Source of the DNA: Pollenia angustigena | Lineage: Eukaryota; Arthropoda; Insecta; Diptera; Polleniidae | DNA length: 64,000 bases | Direction of reading: 5' to 3' | Assembly (NCBI GenBank): GCA_930367215.1 | Contig: OV884056.1 | Location: 248,709,127 to 248,773,126, forward strand | The notes under the pieces: model-generated | Database searches by the model: none | Told to the model about the DNA's origin: nothing | Seen by the model: the letters and a program-made list of their open reading frames with translations, nothing else | Program-made: the position numbers and the translations under genes | Part shown: piece by piece, positions 11,068-22,925 of the stretch | How positions within the stretch are numbered: position 1 is the first letter of the stretch | Layout of the letters: every line of letters starts with the position of its first letter

Positions 11068-12635
11068 GATTTGAAAGAAGAAGAAATAAAATTAAAAGGT
11101 CGAAAAAATAGACTAAATAAAGATAAAAAAGTAAATAAAACTTAAAAATATATTATTTAATGCTTTTATTAATATTAATGTGTTATTATTATCACTTTAT
11201 TTTATTAAACATCAATTTTTATTTTGTTTTTTTCTTTGTTTTGATTTTTTTTGAGAGGTAGTTCAGATAAACTAACGATAACTGTTATCAAAATTGGAGA
11301 TGATAGTACATTTTTCCTGTTTCGCAGCCTGTTTCAAAATGAAACGACCTGTTTCGCTCTCAAAGTTTTGTATGGGGAAACAAATCGTTTCAATCACGTT
11401 TGGGGCGCGAAAGAGGAATAAGAGAGCGAAACACGAATATTGCTATCGGTGTGAACATGTTATAAGCCATGCAGTTTTGGTTGGCTTAAAAAATTCGGTA
11501 AGTTTTCCTTGAGCCTTGTGCATCCTTAACGATACATTTTTACAAAAAGTTTTGAAGAAGCAAAATCTTGTTTTGAAACATTATTTAAATCAATTTCACT
11601 GATAATAAAATAGTAAACAGCATATGTTTATTTTCCTTTTATTTTTTTCACAAATCCAAACATTAGAAAGTTCGCTACTTGAGGCTGTCTTAAAACTTAA
11701 AATGACAAAAAATAAATTCAGAATTATTTTATAAACAGTTTTCATCAATGAAAAACACGGCAGAACACGGCCAACCTTATCAACAGCTTATGCGAAGTTT
11801 ATACTTATTTATGGAAAAAGTCATTTATTTGAGGTTAAGTTAGAATTACACGTTTTTTTTTAACAAAAGAAATAACGTCCACCAAAATATTTAGTTTTTT
11901 TTTTAATTAATTACTTTCTCTTCTTCATATTATGCACGATTACATTCTTTTTGTTTAAAAACTTATCAAAAACGTTTTAATTTATATCAAACTACACTTT
12001 TGCTGCACTCTGAACGTTGCTTGCAAATGTCAACTTCGGCTGCCCAAAAATCATCTGATATTTTTTTTGATATATTCTTGATCGAACGTCATTAACAAAA
12101 ACATTATTATTGTTATTGCAAAAAATTATTTTTAGCCAAGATTTCGGTTAAATTTTCCTACTATGAATTGTTCTGATTGTTATTTTCTGCCTTGGAAATT
12201 AATTCGACTTTGCTTAAAAATGCTTAATTACGAAAATTAATTTGATTTTAGTTCTTTTTTGTATATTGTTTTTCATCCAAAAATTCAATATCTTAAAAGA
12301 TTTAACGGGCATCAAAAAGGTTTGTTTAATTATGGAAATATTCATAAGTAGGGATTCGATATCCATGCAAATGCATATTTTTTGTCGATAGTCTAAAACG
12401 ATGTCGACCAATTATCTTTTCAAATACATAAAGTCATTTGCGTTTAAATGGAATCGATTTGTTTTTGCATATTGTTGCATATTTTTGTGAAAATTCATAG
12501 TTTTACATATTTAGGTTTTAAATGCATATTCTTGCATATTTTGAATTTTTCAGTGATTTTTTTTTTATTTCCATATTTTAAAGAAAAATTTTTTAAGAAA
12601 CGCTTTTCTTAAAAAAGAACATTTAAAAAAAATTT
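11068..12635. other. AT-rich, nothing recognised
   Basis: No gene. Near 11325-11440 there are several TTTCG/CGAAA phrases (CTGTTTCGC, GAAACGACC), a weak local inverted-repeat zone. The frame at 11294-11512 is not supported by family resemblance. Confidence 0.4.
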
Positions 12636-12790
12636 TGCCCCCCACCTAGATTTTATCCTGGCTACGCCCATGTATTCGTGTATTGTCATCGGGAATATTT
12701 ATGCCTGCAAAGTTTCATCCATTTACATTGAGTATAAGGCGGTTAAATTAACGTTAGAAGATTTGATTTTCCGAAGTGAAGCTAAAGAAA
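12636..12790 (-). repeat. Dispersed repeat, copy 1
   Basis: Contains GATTTTATCCTGGCTACGCC, GTGTATTGTCATCGGGAATA and CATTGAGTATAAGGCGGTT. The same sequence in the opposite orientation occurs at 32172-32325 and partly again at 32340-32455. Noncoding; family not recognised. Confidence 0.8.
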
Positions 12791-13495
12791 AGGTTTTAAA
12801 AAAATGTTTAAATACAGAAAAATACCTTCCAAAAAATCTTAAAATCAATGAATAAATTCTTTTGGAGCCTTGATTTAAATACCAGATTTTCAAGATTTCG
12901 ACAAAAGATCCTTCTATTTTAAACCGATAAAGCATCTTACCTGATTAAGGCTTCCAATGTGTTTTAAATATTATGTATATCCAAAACTTTTACAAGTTAC
13001 TTGTCGCGTTGCGGAGGAAATTAGAAGCCAATTCGATAATATTGTAATTTTAAATGAAATATATCCCTTGGCATTAAAATTGGGACCTGGCTTGATGCTT
13101 CAGAATTCTATTCAGAAAAACGTTGAGTAATTTGAGTATTTTAGAAGAGCATGTTGATACCGATGATTATGCAATTACAAATGTAAAAGAAGTATTAAAT
13201 TTAAATAATATCAGAAGTCAATAAGCATTTGTATTTTCTAATAACGGATATATTAATGGTGAAACAATAACTAATTAAGAGGGATTTAGTTCACTTAAAA
13301 TTATAAAGTTAATACTCAAGTCAAACAAATTGATATTGAAGAAAACAATTTTTTTTTTTTTATTGAATCTTTCTTGTCGAAAATTACAATATGTATTCAA
13401 AGCTCAATCTATGTTTATCTATGTATTTGACTGAAAACTTTTTAATTTGTTCCTGGATGGTAGCAATGTTAAGATCTCTGTGGATAATGTCATAA
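12791..13495. other. AT-rich, nothing recognised
   Basis: No supported gene or element. Confidence 0.4.
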
Positions 13496-13635
13496 TGTGC
13501 CCCGGTAGGCTAGCTGGCAGTGAGCTAGTCTATCAGCACCGGGGTTATGGGTTCGATTCCCACCAGAGACTCTGGTTTCTTTCCTGCAGACAAGCGAAAA
13601 GCTTCGCGGGATTAGCTTAGGCTATTTAAAAAAAT
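13496..13635 (+). mobile_element. tRNA-derived SINE, copy 1
   Basis: A Pol III A-box-like GGTAGGCTAGCTGG (13504-13517) and a B box GGTTCGATTCC (13550-13560) are spaced as in a tRNA gene. The D stem GCT/AGC and T stem GGG/CCC can pair, but the acceptor and anticodon stems do not close, so it is not a functional tRNA. The tRNA-like head continues into a body (CTCTGGTTTCTTTCCTGCA, GCTTCGCGGGATTAGCTTAG) shared with the copy at 37309-37449, and ends in an A-rich tract. This is the organisation of a short interspersed element mobilised by a LINE. Confidence 0.75.
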
Positions 13636-13914
13636 ATACCATGGGGCGGTGACAATTTGCCGTAATATCCTAGACTGTCTTCTTTGTAGCTTCTGGATGT
13701 TTGATGCGCATGCAGTACCCCATAATTGGATGCCAGATGTCCATATTGGTTTTATGATAAACTTGTATAAGAGCACTTTGTTGTCTAAGGATAAGTTTGA
13801 GTTTCGACCGATTAGCCAATGTAGTTGAGCTGCTTTAAGTTTCATAGCCGTTATTTTCGCTTCAATATGACGAGACCAGGTCAGGCGTCTATCTATTCCC
13901 AAGTATTTAACATT
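13636..13914 (-). pseudogene. Jockey-clade LINE RT fragment
   Basis: The minus-strand frame encodes about 93 residues of the C-terminal part of a Jockey-type reverse transcriptase: KYLGIDRRLTWSRHI, then WLIGRNSNLSL, then KPIWTSGIQLWGTACASNI and QRRQSRILR, stopping after APWYI. Known Jockey ORF2 proteins carry these blocks after the catalytic domain. The catalytic core and everything downstream of APWYI are absent, and the SINE abuts the cut end. A second relic of the same clade lies at 54.4-56.9 kb. Confidence 0.85.
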
Positions 13915-14572
13915 AATGATTTCAAAAAATAAAATAAATTTCAAATATTTGTGATCTGATCTGGAATCAAAGTGGGATCGGAAAATAAATTTTTTCAAAA
14001 TCAATTGGCATTTTTCAAATACAAGACAAAGTTTTACTTTTAATAAAATAGTACTTGTTTATTTAAACAAACAAAAATTTTAGTTTTTTAAAGATATTAA
14101 AATCAGCGCAGAAGTAGTGTAATCCACAATTTAATTTGGTTACGGTTCTGGTGTAAGATATCGATCCCTCTGCGCGAAATTATCGTATATGCCAAAGACG
14201 TCACCTGACAAAATATTGTAGGCGAATTCCACTTCGTTGCTCCAAAAATTGAATGTATGTATGTATATTTTCATTTTGATATTGCAAGTGATAGCAGAGA
14301 AAAGTAGAAAAATGGCTCTCCTTTAAATTTGGTTTTTGTAACATACGATCATATTTTTTATTTTTTAGTGCATATTTTAGATTTTTTAATTTTATTTTTG
14401 AATGATTTTAAGCCAAAAGAAGTATTTTGCAGGAGTAAAAATAAAAGTTATTTAATCTCTTAAGTTATGAATTAAGGAAATATATTTTCTAAAAAATCGC
14501 AAACAAGACTTATTTTGACTTAAAGTTTCTTAAAATTCTAATCTTTTCTTTATTATAATCAAACAATTGGTG
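13915..14572. other. AT-rich, nothing recognised
   Basis: No supported gene. The open frame upstream of the RT fragment (to 14004) carries no RT motif. Confidence 0.4.
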
Positions 14573-14778
14573 GATTCACAAGGTTGTCATAAAGTTGTAA
14601 AGTCATATGGATTAAAAAAATTACAAGAAATAGATGTGACTGCTGTGGGCAACCGCTTATAATTTAGATGTCTACTGTATAATTATGAGGAATCAATGAA
14701 TACAGCATTCAAATTTTTATTTTAAAATATAATTTAGGACATTATGACGATGTGACTTGATAGCACACCTTGTGAATC
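14573..14778. mobile_element. 206-bp MITE, ATTCACAAGGT ends
   Basis: The ends GATTCACAAGGT and ACCTTGTGAATC are inverted. The inner phrases GTCATAAAG and GACTTGATAGCACACC recur at the ends of the larger copy at 38739-39580, showing a shared family. Target duplication not clear. Confidence 0.7.
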
Positions 14779-15395
14779 TCCCAAATGTGTGTTACTGTAA
14801 CAAGGGTTTTATTAATAAATTTGGTTTTTTTTTGTACACTGAAAAAAAAATGGTTATTTTCAAATATTGAAAGAGTGAAATGTTGTTTATTTAAAAAAAA
14901 AAAAGATAAGCAAAAAAGAAGTACAACAACAATACAAAGTGTAATAATACAGTACATTTGCCTGTACTGCTTTCGTTGTTGCATCAAACATACAACATAA
15001 AAAAAGTCGTATCCGAATTTTGGTAAATTCGTTTTTGCCCTCAAAAAATTACAAGTTCCTTTGGCGCGGATTTTTTGAATGTTGCCAGAAAGATGGGAAC
15101 GGCGGCCAATACTTTAAATAAATTTAAATTACACTATTTTAAAAAAAGCGCGCATATTTTGCAAAACTCCCGAACATTTTTTTTCAGCGTTTAAAAAACT
15201 GCAGTCAAAGTAGAAAAACTGCCATTTCTTCCACCTCTTTATTTGTCAATGGCCAAAAAAAAATTGTTCCTTTTACTTCTGTTTCATTAAATGTAAACAA
15301 TCGCAGTCTAACCAACCCAAAAAGCAAAACGTTGTACACAGGTTTTCGTTGTTTGTTCAACAGTTTTTGGTTTCGACTGCAGTTTTTTAAGCCCT
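14779..15395. other. AT-rich, nothing recognised
   Basis: Overlapping short frames on both strands here are not supported by composition or family resemblance. Confidence 0.35.
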
Positions 15396-15630
15396 GGGGT
15401 CTAATCACCGCATTCTATACTATCGTATCGAATAAACTTTAGAATTTTTTTGCATACGATAGACACTGACGTATCGAATGAAAACTCGATAAATGTAATG
15501 TCGAGTTACTCGATATCGAATGCTATTTTTTCAAATTCAATACATTTCATTCGATATCGAGTTTGATGATACCAACATAAATAATTTCGATCAATTTTGC
15601 TCGATATCGTATGCGGTGATTAGACTCCTG
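15396..15630. mobile_element. MITE with GGTCTAATCACCGCAT ends
   Basis: Left GGTCTAATCACCGCAT and right ATGCGGTGATTAGACTC are inverted, and both arms carry ATCGTATCGA or TCGATATCGTA phrases. CTGG on both sides may be a 4-bp duplication, like that of the 9598-9939 element. Confidence 0.7.
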
Positions 15631-17189
15631 GTTTTTTTTTATCATTTTTATATTTTTTATGGTAATCAAAATCGTATTGTTGCAAATATTTTATTAATAA
15701 GGAAATAATAATAAAGACAATAACAAATAGAAAAAAAAATCGCAAAATGTGGTTTTGTTTATTAATGTTTTTTTGTTATATTATAATTAAAAGATTTAAA
15801 TACATTCAATCTTATTATTATTTGGTGCATAAATTCACTTGAAGTAATTCCACTAAAAAACATGTCGAAAATACAATGCGAATAAAATGTATTTCTATTC
15901 AGTATCAAAAGCAATTGTATAATATTGAATGTTATTTAATCAAGGTTTCGCAATGTCATACAATGGCCTTTTCAATTTGTATTCAAACTCAACGAGAAGA
16001 AAAAATTTAATGAGTCATAAAAGAACCCTTTTGCTTTTTAGCGAAAATGTTTATTATAGCGCTAAAACAAAAGTGTCTGCATTATCAATAAATTTTATAT
16101 ATAATTAATAAAATAATGGTTAGAATAAAGAAACAAAAACTTAAGAAATTTTTTTTTATACTTTACTTTTATTTACTTTATCCTTGAAGTTGAAATATTT
16201 GAAATATTTGCGATATTTTGGGGGGCTTTTACTTAAATGACCTTGAACAAATTATACACATACTTTAAAATAAAAAGCAATTAAAATTAACTCATCTTTA
16301 AATTGAAGTAACAAAATTATATTTGACATAAATTCGTTTAAAAACGCCAACAAAAGAGAAATACCACATAGAAACTTTTCGTAGATGCTGGTCGACTTTT
16401 TGATACCCCTCCTTTCAGATAGCCCCGCTTAAGCTGTCTACTTAGCAAAAGGAGCATATATTTGCCAGCACGATCCTCGTCTTATTTCAATGCCGACATA
16501 ATTATTTCTACTGATGGCGAAGGCGAGGTAAATACCCTCTGCTTCTACATTGATATTTCAATTGTTGATTACACTGTGCTAGTTGAAAAAACAGACAAGC
16601 CGGGCACGCTGAATCCAGTGGTGCCGTTTTTTTTTGTTTAGGCTAGCTCTGGTTTTTGAGATATACCGAAAAAAACCGAAACCCCGAAATAAAATTTCGT
16701 TTTAATTTAATATAAAGTATTAACGTTATAGTCCATTTAGCGATATAAGCACATTTGCCATATATGCCATTTATCAACAGTAGTCAAAGGGGAAAGTAAA
16801 GCAAATTAATGGCGTTATAGTCACATTAGCAAAATTTACTAAGTTCTTTTTAGTTTTCGAATCAAAAATCTATCCAAAGAAAGAATGAATAAAATAAAAC
16901 TGAATTGGCAAATTGGTTTTTTTGTTGTTTTCCTACGAAGGCAATAGAATGAAGCAGTTTGTTTTTTAATTTTGTTTTTTCTTTTAACCCACTTACAACT
17001 ACAATTCGAGTCGGAAAGAACCCAACCAATTGCAGGGGGATGTAAGAAAAGATAAACTCACTGTTTATTGTTTGTGTTTTGTTTAAGCTTTGATATTGTT
17101 ACAAGGAAGACTTAAAGTGTTTATAATTCTTATTCGCTTTAGGGTTTTATTTGTTTAATATTTTTGGCTTTTCTAAAGGTTTCCTGATG
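15631..17189. other. AT-rich with a foldback fragment
   Basis: No gene. About 16575-16690 is a relic of the GGGTAATTCC foldback family (GTGCTAGTTGAAAAAACAGA, GCTGAATCCAGTGGTGCC). Phrases like TTATAGTCACATTAGC at about 16816 recur at 18817, on the other side of the foldback element, so both may belong to an older host repeat split by it. Confidence 0.5.
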
Positions 17190-17440
17190 AGCTGGCCTAA
17201 GCCACAAAACATACAGAGATGAAAAGAGTGACGTTTGAAAAATGCCCAAATCATTTGCGAGGGCAGCTTTCGAAGAAAGAGAAAGAAAATGTTTTTTGGT
17301 AGTGAAGTGGCAATGTGTAAAAACAGGCCGCCACTATCAACACGAATTGTGTAATCAAAACAAAAAATGCAAAAAGGGCAGCTTTCGAAGAAAAAGACAG
17401 AAAAAAAACAATATTTTCTGTCTCGTGACGCCTCTGTGTG
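17190..17440. repeat. Dispersed repeat, partner of 28146-28630
   Basis: GCGAGGGCAGCTTTCGAAG and GTAGTGAAGTGGCAA occur here and, reversed, at 28430-28565. TTTTCTGTCTCGTGACG matches the reverse of the start near 28146. The open frame 17242-17463 follows from the repeat and matches no family I know. Confidence 0.75.
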
Positions 17441-17670
17441 CTCTGTGCCTAAGCATCCAGTGAAATGCGCATAGAAGCTAGCTTTCCCTCAACAATAAAT
17501 TTCAGTGTATTTACCAAATATCAAAAATTACGAATTTAGCACGTCATACGGATATTATAATTAAATAATTTAATTTTTGTCATCAACTGTTGGTTATTAT
17601 TTTAACTAGTTTTTATACAGTATGCAACTCTGTTGTAAAACCATAAGCCTGATGTCGGTATAATTTATAT

Positions 17671-18722
17671 GGGTAATTCCATGTCAAAACGACCAAGAGT
17701 GGGACACGACCCCTTCCGATTTTAATAAAATTTGGTGAGAAGCTTCCTTTTATCTTATTAGGAACATATATTAACGAAAAAAATTTTTAAAATTTGTTTT
17801 TCGAAAGTTATGTCATATTCAAAATGTCATAATTTCGCAGAATTAGCCGAATGTGTTGAGCTTATTTCTTCAATATCTCGAAAACTACTGCAGGAGCCAA
17901 ATTAAAGAATTTTATTAAGCTGCAATATTTGTATGGTACAGCGCGTAGGATGCTCCTAGATGGGTCAAATGTATGACCAGCCCCACTTTATTTTTTATTG
18001 CCGAATTTCGGTTTTTTTTAGTTATTTCAATAAACTTAACCGTTTTTGAGTTACGCGAATATATGCTGTGCAACCTCTTACATTTTCGAAATAACGATAT
18101 ATCCGGAAAACAAGAGCTAACCTAAAAAAACGGTTAGCACCACTGGATTCAGCGTCCCCAATTAGGGTGAAATGCCAGGTGCGCGGCTGTTCTGTTGTTT
18201 GCAACTAGCACAGTGTACTTAATGCTCAAAATTATAATATTAAAATTCTATTTTAATATTATTTTTTTAAGGGTTGCGAAAGGAAAAAAATCATATTTTA
18301 AAAAAGAAAAAAAACACCTCCTTCAAAGTATCAGGATTTTTAAAGAACAGTTTGAGGTATTATACACAAAAAATCAGCCAAATAAAAAAATAGGTTTCTG
18401 ACTTAGTCCGTTTTTAAAATTTAACGTTTTGCAGATATAACATTTTACAAAATTGCCTCAAGTATTCTCTTTAAAATGACATCAAAATCATCTTCGTATG
18501 TCAATTAGTTTTCGAGATATTGAAGAAATAAGCTCAACACATTCGGCTAATTCTGCGAAATTATGACATTTTGAATATGACATAACTTTTGAAAAACAAA
18601 TTTTAAAAATTTTTTTCGTTAATATATGTTCCTAATAAGATAAAAGGAACCTTCTCACCAAATTTCATTAAAATCGGAAGGGGTCGTGTCCCACTCTTGG
18701 TCGTTTTGACATGGAATTACCC
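17671..18722. mobile_element. Foldback element, internally deleted
   Basis: The termini GGGTAATTCCATGTC and GACATGGAATTACCC begin inverted arms of about 220 bp. Compared with the 1,676-bp copy at 33845-35520, the left arm jumps from AAAACTACTG to the central CAGGAGCCAAATT, losing several hundred bases, while the right arm is nearly full. Flanks are TATAT on the left and ATATG on the right. No transposase. Confidence 0.85.
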
Positions 18723-20042
18723 ATATGAATTTTTTATTTCCTTTATTCATATAACTTGATTATATTCGAATTCGGTTATATGCGTCATAGTGGCATATAC
18801 ATATGTGAATTAGCCTTATAGTCACATTAGCGATATAGTCCACGTTATGGTTGCAACTAAAGGATGTGACTATAAGCGAAAAGTACTGTACGTTATTCCA
18901 GAGAAAATAATCCAAATTCGTGGTGGACAAATGACTAGATTATTTCGGGATGTTATTTAAAATAATGCAACCGTAAGAAGTACTTTTAGAACAAAATGAT
19001 TCTTAGACGGGGGTAACAATGCATTGCATTAACATTATGGCCTAACAATGCTTGCTGGTCTTTTGTTTTCGATTTAGAACATTTATGGAAAGTAGTGCTT
19101 AATTTTGTTAACAGTTTTACCAGCTTAAAATTTCATGGTTAAAAATAATATTTTTTGTTTAAAAATTCTAAAATCACCAAAAAATGTCTATAAATAAGCA
19201 TTTGAAAGCAGTTGGCTCCAAGTGCCGACAGAATTTAACACTGACCATTTTCTTTTGTGTAGTTCTCATCAGTGGAAACAATAAACGAGAAATAAACGTT
19301 AAATAGACATACTTTATAATTGTTTACAGCAAACTAACAAAAAAAGTAAACAAAAATAAATTAAATAAAAAAAATATAAAAAAAATGCGAAATCATTCTC
19401 AAAAAAAGTTAAAAGCTTGTTAAACAATTAGACATAAAACGATTAAATGGATTTCAAATACAAATAAAATACAGCAGCGAGGGGAAAAACCCCACATGTT
19501 TGAAGATGTTTCAAGGGAATCGAAATGTCAATCTTCAGTTAACGATTGAAACAAAAACAAGATGGTAGAAAAACAAATATTTAGATATTTGTTAAATAAT
19601 AATTAAATTTCAAATTGAAGTGATAAAAAAACATGAACTTTACAAAAAAAATTGAGAATGAAACATAAAAAAAGTCAATTCAAAATCAAGTGCATTAAGT
19701 GTTTAATTTAAGGCCATTAAATGCATCCATTCACCTAATACTTTAGGGTTTAAAATAAGAGTTGCCAGATTATTTCATTTTACGGTATGATTGCTTTTTA
19801 TTTATTTTTTTTTTTTTATATAAAAAGTACCCAGGGGCACAAGCACTCCATACTTATTTATTTTTCACACACGCTTCTTCTCACAGGAAGGCTTAAAGGC
19901 TTTGAGATGAAGGACTTTTAAAAGAGAATAGGTATAAAAAATGTTGCGGTCGACTTCATTACTCGGTAGTCGCCAAAAATACGTAAACGTGTTAAATTGC
20001 GTTTAAAAGAAAACAGAAAATTTGTTGAAATGTAGGTACATA
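18723..20042. other. AT-rich, nothing recognised
   Basis: No gene. Repeats of ATAGTCACATTAGCGATATAG near 18820 are noted under 15631-17189. Confidence 0.4.
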
Positions 20043-20314
20043 CCCAGTAAAACCTTCGTCTACAAAATAATGTGTTGAGTAATCAGAAAAACATAAGAGC
20101 ACTACTTACAATTCTACTGAAAAAACCAATGAAATTTACATGGGATGTCCCAAAATGAACGCATTCAAAAGTAAGTCATTATTTGTTTACTTTAAATACC
20201 TCCAGAAAAAAGTAGTTGTAGAAGTTGTTATAGATGTAGTTATAGAAGAAAGCTACTTAATAATCAGTTTAAGAAGCTATTCATTTTGAAAAAGTAAGCG
20301 AAGTTTTTACTGGG
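20043..20314. mobile_element. TA-MITE family, copy A (272 bp)
   Basis: Ends CCCAGTAAAACCTTCG and CGAAGTTTTTACTGGG, flanked by TA on each side (20041-20042, 20315-20316). The body (AATAATGTGTTGAGTAATCA, GGGATGTCCCAAAATGAACG, GTTATAGATGTAG) is shared with copies at 21093-21347 (reversed) and 40144-41320. A TA duplication is characteristic of the Tc1/mariner superfamily. Confidence 0.9.
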
Positions 20315-20573
20315 TATATAATTTATGGCTTAAGCTTTTGTTATATGTTCGTTTTGAATAAAAATTAAAAAAAAGTCATGTACGTCAATGGCAAACGAAG
20401 TAAATTTGTAATACTATCAGGTTTATCTGTAACGAAACGTTACTTTGACATAAGAGTACTAAGCTTGGTAGGAAAAACGGAACAGATGATACGTAACGTA
20501 TTCGTTTACGTAAGAGCAACTAGTTAAAAAAAATATACAAATGGAACAACTTCTGTCCCTTCCCAAAGAAGAG
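20315..20573. other. Short AT-rich gap
   Basis: Nothing recognised between the MITE and the LINE. Confidence 0.4.
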
Positions 20574-21092
20574 AGTAACGATTGGTGGAGCTTACTCAGG
20601 CTCTTTCGTCTGGTGTTCCTCATGGCTCTGTTTTGGGTCCGCTTCTTTTTATGTTATATGTAAATGATCTTCCTGATTGTATTGATACGCCCATTTGTAA
20701 ATCGTTTTTATTTGCATCATGCTTTTGTATCGAACTGGTGCAGATGGAAGTGATATTTTACAATCTAATATTGACTATGCTCTTCGTCGTTTCCTGCAAT
20801 GGTCTACGGCTAATAATTTGTTAGTAAACTCTTCTAAAACTAAGGCGATATTATTTGGAAATTTTAATTTACCAGAGTTGACTGTTTCTATTGGTGATTC
20901 TATTATTGATTTTGTTGATAGATTGCGATGTTTAGGAGTTTATATTGATAAGCGCCTTAACTTTGAATATCACATTGACCGTGTAAGTTTGAAAGTAATT
21001 GGTATTTTACGTAGGCTTTAATCAATTGGAGTTTTTTTTTACCAGTTCACATAAGGAACACTATTAAACATACGATTTTGATGCCTCATGTA

Positions 21093-21347
21093 CCCAGTAA
21101 AAACTTCGCCTACTTTTTTAAAATTAATAGCTTCTTTAACTTATTATTTTGTAGCTTTCTTCTATAACTACATCTATAACAACTTCCATTACTACTTTTT
21201 TTCTGGATGTATGACTTACTTTTTAATGCGTTCATTTTGGGACATCCCTTGTAAAATTCATTGGTTCTTTCAGTAGAATTGTAAGTAGTGCTCCTTTGTT
21301 TTTCTGATTACTCAACACATTATTTTGTAGGCGAAGTTTTTACTGGG
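21093..21347. mobile_element. TA-MITE family, copy B, inside a LINE
   Basis: A 255-bp element, reversed relative to copy A, with ends CCCAGTAAAAACTTCGCCTAC and their inverse and TA at both sides (21091-21092, 21348-21349). Removing the element with one TA joins MPHV to MYGLEVISG in a single LINE frame, which independently fixes the ends. Confidence 0.95.
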
Positions 21348-21416
21348 TAATGTATGGGCTTGAGGTTATTTCTGGTACGGTAGCTTATTGTGTTTCTAGA
21401 TTAAAACGTTTTATAA

Positions 21417-22583
21417 GGCTGTAGGAAAAATCGCCCAAAGAAAAATGGCAAAAAAAAAAATGAAAAATCGCCCAAATGAAGAATCGTCAAAAAGAACATG
21501 AAAAATTACCCAAACAGTTTTATATGAAATTTTGCCCAAAAGAAACGAAAAAGGGCCCAAAATAAAAATGAAAAATGACCCAAAATGAAAAAAATTATTT
21601 ATTCCCAAAAAAAAAAAAAAAAAAATTAAAAATTACCGAATTTGCAAAACAGTGTTTTTTATTCATATAAATTTAGTTACATACAAATGTAAGTTTTATG
21701 TAAAAATTGCATTGTATCTTCAACAGCTGCTCAGCAGTATGGACAGTAATGCTTATTTGAGCCCTCCGCCAAACTTTGTGCACTATTCAATAGTTAAATA
21801 TTAATTAATCACTGCATTGTTATAATCAATTACTCAAAACAGAATATAGCTTTTTGCAAGGTGGCATGTCATAAAGTCCAGTGTCGTAATGTCCATGGAC
21901 ACTGTGACAATTTTGAAAATGTCATAACGTCCGTGGGCATTAAGATACTTTGCAAATGGACATAATGTCATTTTTAAAAATGTCATAAGGTCCATAACAC
22001 TGGTTTACAGCCAAAAAATACCAAGAACACCACATGCCTAGATAAGTTAATTGGGACCTCCTGAACACGAAAATCGCTGTAATTTTTTTTTCCTAAGTAC
22101 CGTTTTTTAGATAACGGCACTTTTGTGTTTTTCGGTGTATGGTCCCACTCAAACCCTTGTTGAGCCCAACCAAAAAGTCCGATCGAAATAAATGGCATAT
22201 CGTTGGAAAGGTAATTGAATGCCTTTTCCATCGATATGCTACTGTTTTATTTCTTAACCAAATAGTATATTTAATTACCAACATTTTGAGCGTAATTTGA
22301 AAAATATCGGACGAAAAATAAAGTATTTATTAAGGATTTTGTGGAACGGCAATATTTTCATCTCATATAAAATTCCTTGTTTTTTAAATACGTTTAAACT
22401 GATCATTATGAAAAATCACCAAATTTAAAAAACGAAAAATCACCCAATAATAACGAAAAATAGCCCAAAAATTTTGGGTCACTTTTCATATGAATTCAGG
22501 CCCAATTTTACATGGAGTTTTTTTGGGCGATTTTTCATTTACTTTTTTGGGCCATTTTTCTTTGGGCGATATTTCCTACAGCA
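21417..22583. mobile_element. Foldback element FB1 with CGCCCAAA-type subrepeats
   Basis: Ends GGCTGTAGGAAAAATCGCCC and the inverse GGGCGATATTTCCTACAGC. Both arms are built from many degenerate copies of a short module, GAAAAATCGCCCAAA (left) and its inverse (right), over about 180 bp each, around an unrelated core. GTTTTATAA (21408-21416) and GTTTTATGA (22584-22592) match at 8 of 9 bases, as expected of a 9-bp duplication, the size known for Drosophila FB elements. It interrupts the LINE relic. Confidence 0.8.
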
Positions 22584-22925
22584 GTTTTATGAACATGATA
22601 GTGCGTTATGTGTACAATGTTCGAGATAGAATGCATATATCGGATTATGTTCGATGCTTCTTGGATTGTTCCTTCAGGAGTTTTATTTTATATCGTAATC
22701 TATTGTAGAAAAGGTTATAAGAAGTAGTTTGCCTGTGCAACTTCGGTCCGAATTTATATTTTTTCATTCTAGTATAAATCCACAAATAATTATTCCTAGG
22801 ATTAGGTACTCTGTATTGATCGTTCATTTGTTATAAGAATTGCGCGCTTTTGCAACATCTTACCTCTTGAACTTCGATTTGCCGAAAACTAATTGCGGGA
22901 TTCCCTGGAAATATTGAACAAAAAT

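Larger units (their letters stand above)
20574..22925 (+). pseudogene. LINE reverse transcriptase relic split by two insertions
   Basis: Three + strand pieces read in order as the C-terminal half of a LINE RT. Piece 1 (about 20574-21092) begins with SSGVPHGSVLGPLLFMLYVN, then frameshifts near 20718, where the catalytic YADD should be, into LLYRTGADGSDILQ and NNLLVNSSKTKAILFG. Piece 2 (21350-21416) continues MYGLEVISG. Piece 3 (22584-22925) carries VRYVYNVRDRMHISDYVRC and, with further frameshifts, LPVQLRSEF and NPQIIIPRI, typical LINE C-terminal blocks. The gaps are a TA-MITE and a foldback element. Not functional: frameshifts, stops, 5' truncation. The clade (CR1- or I-like) is not settled. 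Confidence 0.85.

Noticed and set aside
13496..13570. A functional tRNA gene
   Set aside because: A and B boxes and the T arm are present, but acceptor and anticodon stems do not pair and the same unit recurs at 37.3 kb with a common body, so SINE fits better.
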